Below are positions 54,545 through 64,000 of a stretch of 64,000 nt of DNA, one piece after another. This DNA comes from Aegilops tauschii subsp. strangulata (Eukaryota; Streptophyta; Magnoliopsida; Poales; Poaceae), in assembly GCF_002575655.3 (NCBI RefSeq), contig NC_053039.3:243390622-243454621 (forward strand), given 5' to 3'. The notes under the pieces are model-generated. The model searched no databases, was not told where the DNA came from, and saw nothing but the letters and a program-made list of their open reading frames with translations. Position numbers and translations under genes: made by a program. The stretch's first letter is position 1; every line of letters begins with the position of its first letter.

Positions 54545-56327
54545 TGTTGGGGAACGTAGCAGAAATTCAAAATTTTCTACGCATCACCAAGATCAATCTA
54601 TGGAGTAATCTAGCAACGAGGGGAAGGGGAGTGCATCTAAATACCCTTGTAGATCGCTATGCGGAAGCGTTGCAAGAACGCGGATGAAGGAGTCATACTC
54701 GTAGCGATTCAGATCGCGGTTGATTCCGATCTAAGCGCCGAACCACGGCGCCTCCGCGTTCAACACACGTGGAGCCCGGTGACGTCTCCCACGCCTTGAT
54801 CCAGCAAGGAGAGAGGGAGAGGTTGGGGAAGACTCCGTCCAGCAGCAGCACGACGGCGTGGTGGTGATGGAGGAGCGTGGCAATCCTGCACGGCTTTGCC
54901 AAGCACCGCGGGAGAGGAGGAGGACATGGAAGAGGGAAGGGCTGCGCCAAGAGGGAGAGCAAATCATATGTTGGGCAGCCCCCATACCTCAAGTATATAT
55001 AGGGGAAGAGGAGGGGCTGCGCCCCCACCTAGGGTTCCCTCCCCAGGGGTGGCGGCAGCCCCCAGATCCCATCTGGGTGGCGGCCAAGGGGGAGAAAGGG
55101 GGGGCGCACCAAGGGTGGGCCTTAGGGCCCATCTGCTCCTAGGGTTTGCCCCCTCTCCTCTTGAGGGCGCCTTGGGCCTTGGTGGGAGGCGCCCCAGCCC
55201 ACCTAGGGGCTGGTCCCTTCCCACTATTGGCCGACGTAGGCCTCTGGGGCTGGTGGCCCCACCTGGTGGACCCCCGGGACCCTCCCGGTGGTCCCGGTAC
55301 GTTACCGATAGCACCCGAAACTTTTCCGGTGACCAAAACAGGACTTCCCATATATAAATCTTTACCTCCGGACCATTCCGGAACTCCTCGTGACGTCCGG
55401 GATCTCATCTGGGACTCCGAACAACATTCGGTAACCACGTATACCTATTCTCTATAACCCTAGCGTCATCGAACCTTAAGTGTGTAGACCCTACGGGTTC
55501 GGGAACCATGCAGACATGACCGAGACGTTCTCCGGCCAATAACCAACAGCGGGATCTGGATACCCATGTTGGCTCCCACATGTTCCACGATGATCTCATC
55601 AGATGAACCACGATGTCGGGGATTCAATCAATCCCGTATACAATTCCCTTTGTCAATCGGTATGTTACTTGCCCGAGATTCGATCGTCGGTATCCCGATA
55701 CCTTGTTCAATCTCGTTACCGGCAAGTCTCTTTACTCGTTCCGTAACACATCATCCCGTGATCAACTCCTTGGTCACATTCTGCACAATATGATGATGTC
55801 CTACCGAGTGGGCCCAGAGATACCTCTCCGTTCAAATGGAGTGACAAATCCCAGTCTCGATTCGTGCCAACCCAACAGACACTTTCGGAGATACCTGTAG
55901 TGCACCTTTATAGCCACCCAGTTACGTGTGACGTTTGGTACACCCAAAGCATTCCTACGGTATCCGGGAGTTGCACAATCTCATGGTCTAAGTAAATGAC
56001 ACTTGACATTAGAAAAGCTCTTAGCAAACGAACTACACGATCTTGTGCTAGGCTTAGGATTGGGTCTTGTCCATCACATCATTCTCCTAATGATGTGATC
56101 CCGTTATCAACAACATCCAATGTCCATGGTTAGGAAACCGTAACCATCTATTGATCAACGAGCTAGTCAACTAGAGGCTTACTAGGGACATGGTGTTGTC
56201 TATGTATCCACACATGTATCTGAGTTTCCTATCAATACAATTTTAGCATGGATAATAAACGATTATCATGAACAAGGAAGTATAATAATAACCAATTTAT
56301 TATTGCCTCTAGGGCATATTTCCAACA
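54545..56327 (-). repeat. Copia C 5' LTR
   Basis: This 1783-base LTR has a TATA element (minus strand CTATATATAC, about 54992-55001). It is more diverged from Copia A and B LTRs in its promoter-proximal half (54720-55300) than in the rest. Confidence 0.9.
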
Positions 56328-56358
56328 GTTTCGGCGCACCCCTACCCAGCGCGCCAAA
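56328..56358 (-). other. Gypsy-2 primer-binding region
   Basis: On the minus strand TTTGGCGCGCTGGGTAGG follows the 5' LTR end. The first bases resemble a TGGCGC-type primer-binding site, but I could not match the tRNA. Confidence 0.45.
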
Positions 56359-57265
56359 TGTCGGATTACGGGTTACGCGGACCCTTTAGAGGTTCGAACT
56401 CTGGGGTGCGCACAAAGAACACTCTCTCCCTAGCTCGCTCGCTCAACGACTCCACGGCATAGCTCGACGAACCCGAAGAACAGAGAGACACAGGGGTTTA
56501 TACTGGTTCGGGCCACCTCGCGGTGTAATACCCTACTCCAGTTTGTGGTGGATTGCCTCGAGGGGCTGAGGATGAACTAGTATAGTGGATGAACAGCCTT
56601 GGGAGGTGAGGTGTTCTTGAGCTCGATGAGCTGGTGGGTGTGAGGATGTTCTGAATCATCCGTCCCAATCATCCCCCCCCCCCCCCGCTACGGTGGTGGC
56701 TAGGTCCTATTTATAGTGGCCTTGGTCCTCTTACCAAATGTTTAGGCGGGGAAGGGATCCCACAACGGCCAAGTTTGAAGGGGGACAACTAGTACAAGCT
56801 ATCCTGACAAAAGTAGTCTTCTCCTGCCAAAGGCTCTGGTGGTGATGCTGTTGTGGGCTCCGCGATGACCTCCGTCCTGCCATCCTGCTGGTCTTGGTCT
56901 TGTTGCACCTATATAGAAACCTTTGCCTGATACCTCGGGACCCCGCACCTGTGCTTGCCTCCTTAGAACCAAAGAGGAAATCGGTACACTGCGCCCGCTG
57001 GCGCCCGCCTGGGCTTGGTCGTCATGGCTCACGTCACGTGAACCTCGCGAGGTGCCCCTTGCATAGATATCTCAGCTCCTTGGGAGCCAGCCTAGTGAGG
57101 CCACCCCCAGGGAGGTCTTGGCATCGTCCGCCTCATGAGGCTTGGCCCCTCGTGAGGGTCTTGCGTTGTTGCTGCTAAAGCTAGGCCGTACCGGGCCGTT
57201 GATGGAGCCATGCCACGGGCCGCAGGCAGGCAAGTCTGGGTACCCCCGTTCCCAGGATGCTGACA
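56359..57265 (-). repeat. Gypsy-2 5' LTR
   Basis: This 907-base LTR on the minus strand has the TATA element CTATAAATAG (about 56708-56717). A C-run lies at 56675-56687. Confidence 0.9.
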
Positions 57266-57676
57266 GAGTCAAACACTTCGAAAGTCCCAAGCAGACTACT
57301 AGTACTCTACATGGCACTTGGGGGCTAATGCACTTTCGAAATATTATTTATTAACAGTAAGAGCCGGCTCACAGTGGCACGATGACTAGGATCTTGTCAA
57401 ATATCAACTTGCCCTTTTCAGGAGCATATCAAGAAAGTTTATTTCAACAAGACCCGGCTGATTCAGAGAAGCAAGCCGGCCCTTGGGGGCTACACAGGCA
57501 ACTTTGCAATCACTAACAAAGACCCGGCTACTTCTGAAGAAACAAATCGGCCCTTGGGGGCTACTATGTGTCTAAATGACCATGTTTTTATGACCCTACA
57601 TACGAATCAGTAATGTTTCGTTTTGTATCCAGGATTGGGCGGCTATTAAAGATATGGACATCTAAGTGGTAAATTC
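57266..57676 (+). repeat. Polypurine-like CTTGGGGGCTA repeats
   Basis: CTTGGGGGCTA occurs three times on the plus strand (about 57317, 57482, 57553). The last two lie in units of about 70 bases with AAGACCCGGCT. The first continues ...AATG, like a Tat polypurine tract before an LTR start. On the minus strand this is an intron of the antisense gene. Confidence 0.65.
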
Positions 57677-59908
57677 TCAAGATTCAAGATATACCTCATA
57701 TTTTCTTATCAGCATGTTGACCATGCTAGCTTCCATATTCCGGCTCTCAGATAGCCGAGTCAAATAAGTCTCATGGAGCTCAGCGGCATTCAACTCCTCC
57801 AAGTTTGGTAGCTCAAGTTTCTCCTTCCCTTTGGCCGAAACTTGTGACTCGCCCTTGACTTGCACTTTTACCAAAGCTTGTGATGGCTCAGGAGCCTTGA
57901 ACTCAGTCCTTGTAATGATAAGATCATCCTGGGGAGGGGACGTGGTTGCTTCATCACCCACCGTTTTTTACTCCAGCTCACAAGTAGGAGATGGCGGGTT
58001 AACTTCTGGCTGATTATTGACATCCTTTGCCTGTGTCTCCGCGTCATCGCCTAGCGGCAGGTTATCCTGCTCCAAAACCACATGAGTTTCCTCAGTCTGG
58101 TCCTTGGCGGTTCTTCATGAGCTACGACCGGCTCTAATGTCGAGCCAGACTCGCCAGACTTCTTCTTCTTTGCCTAGGCCCTACAATTACATAAGGTGTA
58201 CAACGGTGTTAACCAACATTCAAAACCTGGTCAAAGAAATAAGACCTGATCACATGCATACTTACCCTGGCTTGATAACCATTGGAGCCAACTCAGACCC
58301 TGATGAGTCCTTTGACGTCAATGGTGACTCCTAGTAGCCCGAATCAGACGAGTTAAGAGGCTATTTAAATAAGCCGGCTCGGGGGTAAGTAGGAGTTGGA
58401 CTATGAGGCACCTCATTGTTACGTTTGCGAGGATTTGGTGTAGAATCTGAGCTGCCCATTGAAGCACCAGAATCGCCACCTGCTCCTTGCCGGGATGAGC
58501 TAGCATACTGCATTTTCTTCATTAAGAAATCAGGGTCCAAATGAGCAAGTGGATGAGAAAATGGCACTTTTATCACTGTTCTTCTCAGCCTTGTAGGAAC
58601 ATGAACATCTGAATCAGGTGAGATAGAGATTACCTCAGCATCTTCAGCTCGGCTCTCTCCTGTGTCGTCCTAGGAAAATCATTGATAATTGAAATATTAT
58701 AAGCAGTCAGAGAGAAACAAGTTAGTCAGAGAAAAGGAAGCTTACCTCTGAATCATCATCCAGAGGCGGCTCGTTGAGAGCCTGGTCATCTTCAGGCGAC
58801 TCTTCAGAAGCCTCCGGGTCAGATATGGTCTTGGCTTTCTTCTTTAGTTTTGGGTCTTCACCCGCCACAGCCTTACGACGCTTAGTGGTTGTCTTCTTCA
58901 CCATTGGTCATTTACTCCAGAAAGGATCGTTTTCCTATCATGAAAAACACCAAAGGATCACATGATTGAAGGATGCATAAGCTGTAGTTCGCCTTATTTT
59001 CAACACTTACAGGGGTGGCGGGTTAGATGTACAAAATGGCATTAGCCCGAAGTTCCCGCTGTCTGTTGAAGGGACCTTGATCAAAGACCTCACTACTTCA
59101 TCAGTTTCCGCTTCTGTAAAGTTGGTCGAGCTGCTCCGCTGAGGATCAGTCGTTTCACCATTGTAAGCGTGCATCAAGCTGCAACGGTGGCTTAATTGCA
59201 TTATCCACCAAGAGATCCAATAGCGTGCTAGGTCAATCCCTGTCAATCCATTGGCCACTAGCGCGCCCACCGTTGAGCGAAGGACACTTACTTGTGCCCG
59301 TTCCTCAGGTGACGGCCAGCCGTGATAAGCCGCCGAAAGAGAGAGTCGGGCTGGACGGTAACCAAACAAAGGATTTTCACCCTCTGGCGCAGTGTTTTTA
59401 TAGTAAAACCAAGTCTTGTTCCAACCCTTTGAGTGACTCGGCAGCTGAGCAGCAGGGAAATTAGTATCCCTTCGCCTTTGGAATGAGGCCCCTCCAAGCT
59501 CCAGGCTAAGACCCTTTGCGGTTTCACACTGTTTTTTGACATAGAAAAACTCTTTGAAGAGAGTCACTGATGGCTCTACTTGCAAGTATACCTCACACAT
59601 GACTTGAAATTGGCATAAATTCACAATGGAATTAGGGCCAATATCCTGGGGGTGCAGACCGTAAAAGTGGAGGACGTGTCTAAAGAATTTCGAGCCAGGT
59701 GGGGAAAAGCCCCTTAACAGGTGGTCAGTAAAGATAATGACCTCCCGTCTTTGGGAGTTGGGGGACACTCGCCCATTGGAACCCGACAGGTAGCAACCTC
59801 CTGTGCAGACAAGAGTCCATGGCTTATATAATCCTGCATAACGACATCCGAGACCTGGGAAGCGACCCAGTTGCAGACATTCGGTTCCTTGGATTTGGTT
59901 CTCGACAT
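57677..59908 (-). pseudogene. Gypsy-3 antisense gene, 5' exons (putative gypsy-type transposon family)
   Basis: It starts MSRTKSKEPNVCNWV at 59908. A one-base insertion near 59755 shifts into 59768-59007, which holds the hallmark LHFYGLHPQDIGPNSI and CEVYLQVEPSVTLFKEFFYV of the PF04195-type family. A splice donor GTAAGTG follows at about 59005. The next exon (about 58936-58745) is Lys-rich (KKTTTKRRKAV) and ends at GTAAGC. Further exons include 57961-57677 with a GTATAT donor. Gypsy-2 lies in the following intron, and the gene resumes at 44481. The family name reflects its occurrence in Gypsy elements; no enzymatic role is established. Confidence 0.75.
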
Positions 59909-60654
59909 ATTTTCAAGTGGCCTAAGTATGATTTAAAGCATACAAAATGTCAGAGGTGATTACATCTAAACATCGTATGGCAGGCGGCTTAAGAAGACAA
60001 GTCATGAGCCGCCTTATCATCAAGGCTATTGAGACAAGATCAATGATCAGCAACTAAGTAAACACCAGCCGTTGGGATGCGTTGTAGTCTTGAGTCAGCC
60101 CAGTCAAAAGGGTGGCTCATTTTACGGCGAAGGGTGCGAATATTTGCTAAGTGCGCAACAAGAAGTTTCGAACAAAGTGGGGAAAATCATAGATCTAAAT
60201 ATTCAGTTTTAAAGGGAATAAAAGCAGTTCTTAATGAGTTCATGCACAGTGACAGTGGGCTAACATAGTTTGTGTTTCCTACCTAAAGGAACTAAATCAG
60301 ATCTACTCTCGACTAAGGACAAAGGAGAAGATCTTCCCCTTAATGGAAACGACGGCACGGTCGACCAATGGCGACCATGACATTCATGGCGGCGCGGCCG
60401 AGGTCAAGAACGTGACGAACTAGGTCTGGGCATCTAAAATAATACAAGGCGACAGTGATGAGTACCTGAACCGCGGGGGGGGGAGGGGAGATCCTCGCGT
60501 GGTTGAATCGGCTTGCAGCGACACCCGCGGGGGTGCTTGGACCTGGGATGCCAGCGAGCTTCGAAGCAGGAAGCGGTGGAGCTTCAAATGAGAGCGGCGA
60601 GAGGAAAGAGAAGAAGGAGAAGTGGCAAACGAAAAGTGAAAACCCTGAGGGGGG
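59909..60654 (-). other. Leader of the Gypsy-3 antisense gene
   Basis: It has no coding sequence of note. A splice-donor-like CAG/GTACTCATC on the minus strand (about 60468) suggests a leader intron ending before 59908. Confidence 0.4.
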
Positions 60655-60662
60655 TATTTAAA
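60655..60662 (-). promoter_or_regulatory. TATA-like box of the antisense gene
   Basis: The minus strand reads CCTTTTAAATACCCCCC. It lies upstream of the leader and about 290 bases from the LTR, on the strand opposite to the LTR promoter. Confidence 0.45.
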
Positions 60663-60945
60663 AGGAGGTGGAATTGCAAAAGGCAGGCACAAAAAATTAG
60701 GATCTACAGTGCCAACAGATGCCTCGGTTATCGCGCCTGTCAGAGCCACTCAAAATATGGATGACGTCATGTAAGATCCATTGCGGTTTGCTGGATGACA
60801 TCACGAGATTTTCAAAGGCGAGAAGAGGCAAGTCAGGAAGGACGTGGCGAGTTGGATTTTAAGCCGGCGCAAGGCGGAAGATTCACTCAGAGTGACGCGA
60901 TCCAGAAGATTGAAATAAACAAGTTCAAATCAACCTCAGGGCTAA
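60663..60945 (+). other. Gypsy-3 sequence before the 3' LTR
   Basis: It ends CCTCAGGGCTAA directly before the LTR, a degenerate version of the CTTGGGGGCTAA polypurine tract seen at 57317. No gene. Confidence 0.5.
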
Positions 60946-61462
60946 TGTTGGGGATGTAACCCCAGGATATGACCCGCCCACTCGGGGCCGGGTGATCAAC
61001 GGCGACTTACGAGGAGCTGGGCCGGGTGGGCCGTGTTCTTCTGAATACTATCTGGAGAAAGATGAGCCGCCCTCAGATGGGCCGGCTCAAGGTGCACTGG
61101 CTTAGGCCTGCTTGTAAACCGTTGTATGACTTTTCTTTACTTAGGGGACAAGATATAGACTTGTTCCCGGCTTGGACTCTCATGTACGCCCCGGGGCCTC
61201 AACCTATATATAAAGGGGAGCCCCGGGTTAGACAGGACAACTTACAATCTCTCGAGCTTAGGGTTGGCCTAGCGCACCTTGGCATCGAGATCATAATCGA
61301 TACACCCAAAACAGGACGTAGGCTTTTACCTTTCCAAGAGGGGCCGAACTTGTATAAACCCTCATGTCTTTCGTGTCCACTTAACCCCTTAGATCTACCA
61401 CTCGACGTGATGGCCTCGCGACTAAGTCCTATGAGGACATCTGCCGTGAAAATACCACAACA
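60946..61462 (+). repeat. Gypsy-3 3' LTR
   Basis: This 517-base LTR starts TGTTGGGGATGTAACC and ends ATACCACAACA. The TATA box CTATATATAAAG (about 61204-61215) fixes plus orientation. No primer-binding site follows, and a degenerate polypurine tract precedes it, so it is the 3' LTR. Confidence 0.75.
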
Positions 61463-62634
61463 GGGGGCATAGCTTTCACTAGAGACATCTCTCTCATGAG
61501 CGTAGTAACGGTGGGTACACAAATTATTGTTGGTCAATTGATAGAAAAGCGCATAGTTATGATGTTATTCATGGCATGATCAGTACATAGGTATTACGTC
61601 CATGACAGATAGACCAAAACGATTTTGCATCTACTAGTACTACTCCACCCCTCGACCACTATCTAACATGCATCTTAAGGTATTAAGTTCATAACAAACA
61701 GAGTAATGCTTGGAGCATGACGGCATAATGTAGACAAAATAAGACAACCTAATATGATCGAACCCCGTCGTTTTACCCTTAGTAGCAACAATACAAATAC
61801 GTGTGTCACTACCCCTTTCTGTCACGAGGTGAGGACACCGCAAGATTGAACCCACTACTCTGCATCACTTTCACTGAAGATCTACTGATCAACTTGGCCA
61901 AAGAAAACTCATAGATCGGAAAGCATTACATAGCTATAACAATCACACATAATAAAGTTCAGAAAAGCGTAATTACTTTCAATGGATAATCGGATCATAA
62001 ACCCACAATTCACCGGATCCCAACAAATGCACCGCAAAAAAGATTACTTCGAGTCGATCTCCAAAAAGAACATTGTATTGAAGATCGAAGAGAGAGAGAT
62101 AGAGAGAGAGAGAGCCATCTAGCTACTGATATGGACCCGTAGGTCCTGTGGAAACTACTCACGCATCATTAGAGAGGCAACAAGGTTGATGTAGAGGCCC
62201 TCCTTGATCGATTCCCCCTCCAGCAGAGAACCGACGGAGGCCTCTAGATGAGAACGCGAAAGAACAGAGGCTTGCGGAAGTGGAATAATTGTTTCGGGTC
62301 TCCCTCCGGTGGTTTCTAGATTTTTGGGAATTTATAAGCTTGGAATTAGGTCAAACGGACTTAAAAGGGGGCCACAAGCTCGGGTGGAGGCGCCATCTGA
62401 ACTTGTGGCTCTCTCGTGCATCGTCTGGTCTCCTGCCAAAGCTTCTAGGGTCTCTCCTGGTCCAGAAAAAATCATCGTAAAATTTCATCGTGTTTGGACT
62501 TTGTTTGGTAGTGTTTTCCAGCGAAACAATAAAATAGGCAAAATCAAAAACTGGTACTGGGCATTGAGTTAATAGGTTAGTTCTCGAAATGATATAAAAT
62601 TACATATAAAGCATACAAGACTGATAATATAATA
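61463..62634 (-). repeat. Older LTR fragment, minus orientation
   Basis: It resembles the reverse complement of a wheat Gypsy LTR of the TGATACGTCTCC kind, ending in sequence such as TTAATAGGTTAGT (62569). A GA microsatellite lies at 62089-62113. No gene. The MITE at 62635 inserted into it, and the Gypsy-3 LTR borders it on the left. Confidence 0.5.
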
Positions 62635-62796
62635 CTCCCTCTGTCCCAAAATTCTTGTCTTAGATTTGTCTAGATACGGATGTATCTAATAGATACGGAT
62701 GTACTAATACTAAAATGTGATGTATCTAATACTAAAATGTGACTTGATATATCCGCATCTAACAAATCTAAGACAAGAATTTTGGGACGGAGGGAG
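62635..62796. mobile_element. Stowaway MITE (Tc1/Mariner)
   Basis: This 162-base element has 35-base terminal inverted repeats differing at one base, starting CTCCCTCTGTCCCAAAATTC and ending in the complement of CTCCCTCCGTCCC. TA duplications flank it at 62633-62634 and 62797-62798. It has no coding capacity and would be mobilised by a Mariner transposase in trans. Confidence 0.93.
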
Positions 62797-62799
62797 TAG

Positions 62800-64000
62800 T
62801 GATGTCTACTACACAACCTTCTTCTTGTAGACGTTGTTGGGCCTCCAAGTGCAGAGGTTTGTAGGACAGTAGCAAATTTCCCTCAAGTGGATGACCTAAG
62901 GTTTATCAATCCGTGGGAGGCATAGGATGAAGATGGTCTCTCTCAAACAACCCTACAACCAAATAACAAAGAGTCTCTTGTGTCCCCAACACACCCAATA
63001 CAATGGTAAATTGTATAGGTGCACTAGTTCGGCGAAGAGATGGTGATACAAGTGCAATATGGATGGTAGATATAGGTTTTTGTAATCTAAAAATATAAAA
63101 ACAGCAAGGTAACTAATGATAAAAGTGAGCACAAACGGTATTGCAATGCGTTGAAATAAGGCCTAGGGTTCATACTTTCACTAGTGCAAGTTCTCTCAAC
63201 AATAATAACATAATTGGATCATATAACTATCCCTCAACATGCAACAAAGAGTCACTCCAAAGTCACTAATAGCGGAGAACAAACGAAGAGATTATGGTAG
63301 GGTACGAAACCACCTCAAACTTATTCTTTCGGATCGATCTATTCAAGAGTTCGTACTAGGATAACACCTTAAGACACAAATCAACCAAAACCCTAATGTC
63401 ACCTAGATACTCCAATGTCACCTCAAGTATCTGTGGGTATGATTATACGATATGCATCACACAATCTCAGATTCATCTATTCAAACCAACACAAAGAACT
63501 TCAAAGAGTGCCCCAAAGTTTCTACCGGAGAGTCAAGACGAAAACGTGTGCAGCCCCTATGGATAGGTTCATGGGCGGAACCCGCAAGTTGATCACCAAA
63601 ACATACATCAAGTGAATCACGTGAATATCCCATTATCACCACAGATAAGCACGGCAAGACATACATCAAGTGTTCTCAAATCCTTAAAGACTCAATCCGA
63701 TAAGATAACTTCAAAGGGAAAACTCAATCCATTACAAGAGAGTAGAGGGGGAGAAACATCATAAGATCCAACTATAATAGCAAAGCTCGCGATACATCAA
63801 GATCGTATCACCTCAAGAACACGAGAGAGAGAGAGAGAGAGAGAGAGATCAAACACATAGCTACTGGTACATACCCTTAGCCCCGAGGGTGAACTACTCC
63901 CTCCTCGTCATGGAGAGCGCCGGGATGATGAAGATGGACACCGGTGAGGGATCCCCCCTCCCGCAGGGTGCCGGAACAGGGTCCTGATTGGTTTTTGGTG
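62800..64000 (-). repeat. LTR of the TGATACGTCTCC family, runs off the window
   Basis: It starts TGATGTCTACTACACAACC and is the reverse complement of the solo LTR 47620-49255 over its whole visible length. A GA microsatellite (63823-63848) is longer than in the solo LTR. It begins one base after the MITE's TA. Confidence 0.85.

Larger units (their letters stand above)
52611..56327 (-). mobile_element. Copia C: BARE/Angela-type element with internal deletion
   Basis: The flanking duplication GTTTC (52606-52610, 56328-56332) proves one insertion. The 5' LTR is complete (54545-56327), but only about 190 bases of the 3' LTR end remain (52611-52799). These are fused directly to gag sequence at 52800. 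Polypurine tract, pol and most of gag are gone. The internal part matches Copia A 21550-23308 closely. Confidence 0.9.
44510..57265 (-). mobile_element. Gypsy-2: Tat-type element with antisense B3-like ORF
   Basis: The LTRs (44510-45405, 56359-57265) begin TGTC and end GACA. The flanking duplication is GAGTG (44505-44509) against GAGTC (57266-57270), one mismatch. I count about 61 LTR substitutions over about 890 bases (about 6.9%), so it is clearly older than the Copia elements. The minus strand carries gag-protease (50557-52564) and an RT remnant (49577-50404), but no RNase H or integrase. The antisense B3-like ORF lies near the 3' LTR. It hosts a solo LTR and Copia C, and it sits in an intron of the Gypsy-3 antisense gene. 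Confidence 0.88.
33228..61462 (+). mobile_element. Gypsy-3: truncated Tat-type element with antisense gene (composite)
   Basis: The parts consist of the plus-strand protease/RT fragment, the antisense gene in two blocks (43785-44509 and 57266-59908) and a plus-strand 3' LTR (60946-61462). The CACTA-like element and Gypsy-2 interrupt it. A large antisense ORF between pol and the 3' LTR is a known trait of Tat-lineage Gypsy elements. No 5' LTR is present, and most of pol is lost or lay where the CACTA-like element now sits. Confidence 0.6.

Noticed and set aside
56328..56358. Naming the primer tRNA for Gypsy-2
   Set aside because: TGGCGCGCTGGGTAGG does not match a tRNA 3' end I can state with confidence.
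60420..60764. ORFs at 60420-60749 minus and 60513-60764 plus
   Set aside because: They overlap each other on opposite strands, surround the TATA-like box of the antisense gene and carry no domain.

Overview
The window looks like intergenic DNA of a Triticeae grass (wheat, Aegilops or barley lineage). I found no host gene, tRNA, rRNA or CRISPR array, and almost every base belongs to a nested transposable element (TE). The evidence is BARE-1/WIS/Angela-type Copia LTRs, Athila-like and Tat-like Gypsy polyproteins, a CTCCCTCCGTCCC Stowaway MITE, and a CACTA-like element carrying gene fragments.

Left part (1-33187). Positions 1-4868 hold two unclassified LTR-like blocks. From 4869 to 33187 lies an Athila-like Gypsy on the minus strand ('Gypsy-1'). 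It has the unusual order internal domain - LTR - internal domain. Its integrase region is split by a complete minus-strand Copia ('Copia A', 7719-25033, target-site duplication (TSD) AATAA). Copia A is itself split by a complete plus-strand Copia ('Copia B', 12179-20912, TSD GAATA). Copia B is nearly intact: one frameshift separates gag from a continuous 1147-residue frame running from the zinc knuckle to RNase H. By-eye LTR divergence (about 2.4% for A, about 1.4% for B) agrees with the nesting order.

Middle part (33188-43784). A short templated filler joins Gypsy-1 to a Tat-type protease/RT fragment. This is followed by a roughly 9.6 kb CACTA-like element with no visible transposase. It carries a WRN/DnaQ-like 3'-5' exonuclease ORF, spliced exons with a B3-like DNA-binding domain, two Ala-rich ORFs and two tandem arrays. 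Palindromic GCACACGGTT-type units sit at its ends and also between its gene modules.

Right part (43785-64000). A Tat-type element ('Gypsy-3', 3' LTR 60946-61462, plus strand) carries an intron-containing antisense gene of the 'putative gypsy type transposon' family. A second Tat-type element ('Gypsy-2', 44510-57265, minus strand) sits inside an intron of that gene. Gypsy-2 carries its own antisense B3-like ORF behind a TATA box, and it hosts a solo LTR (47620-49255) and an internally deleted Copia ('Copia C', 52611-56327, TSD GTTTC). The window ends in an older LTR fragment, a Stowaway MITE and a further LTR that runs off the edge.

The features most worth following up are the gene-carrying CACTA-like element with its internal palindromic boundary units, and the two different antisense genes with their own promoters in two Tat-type retrotransposons.
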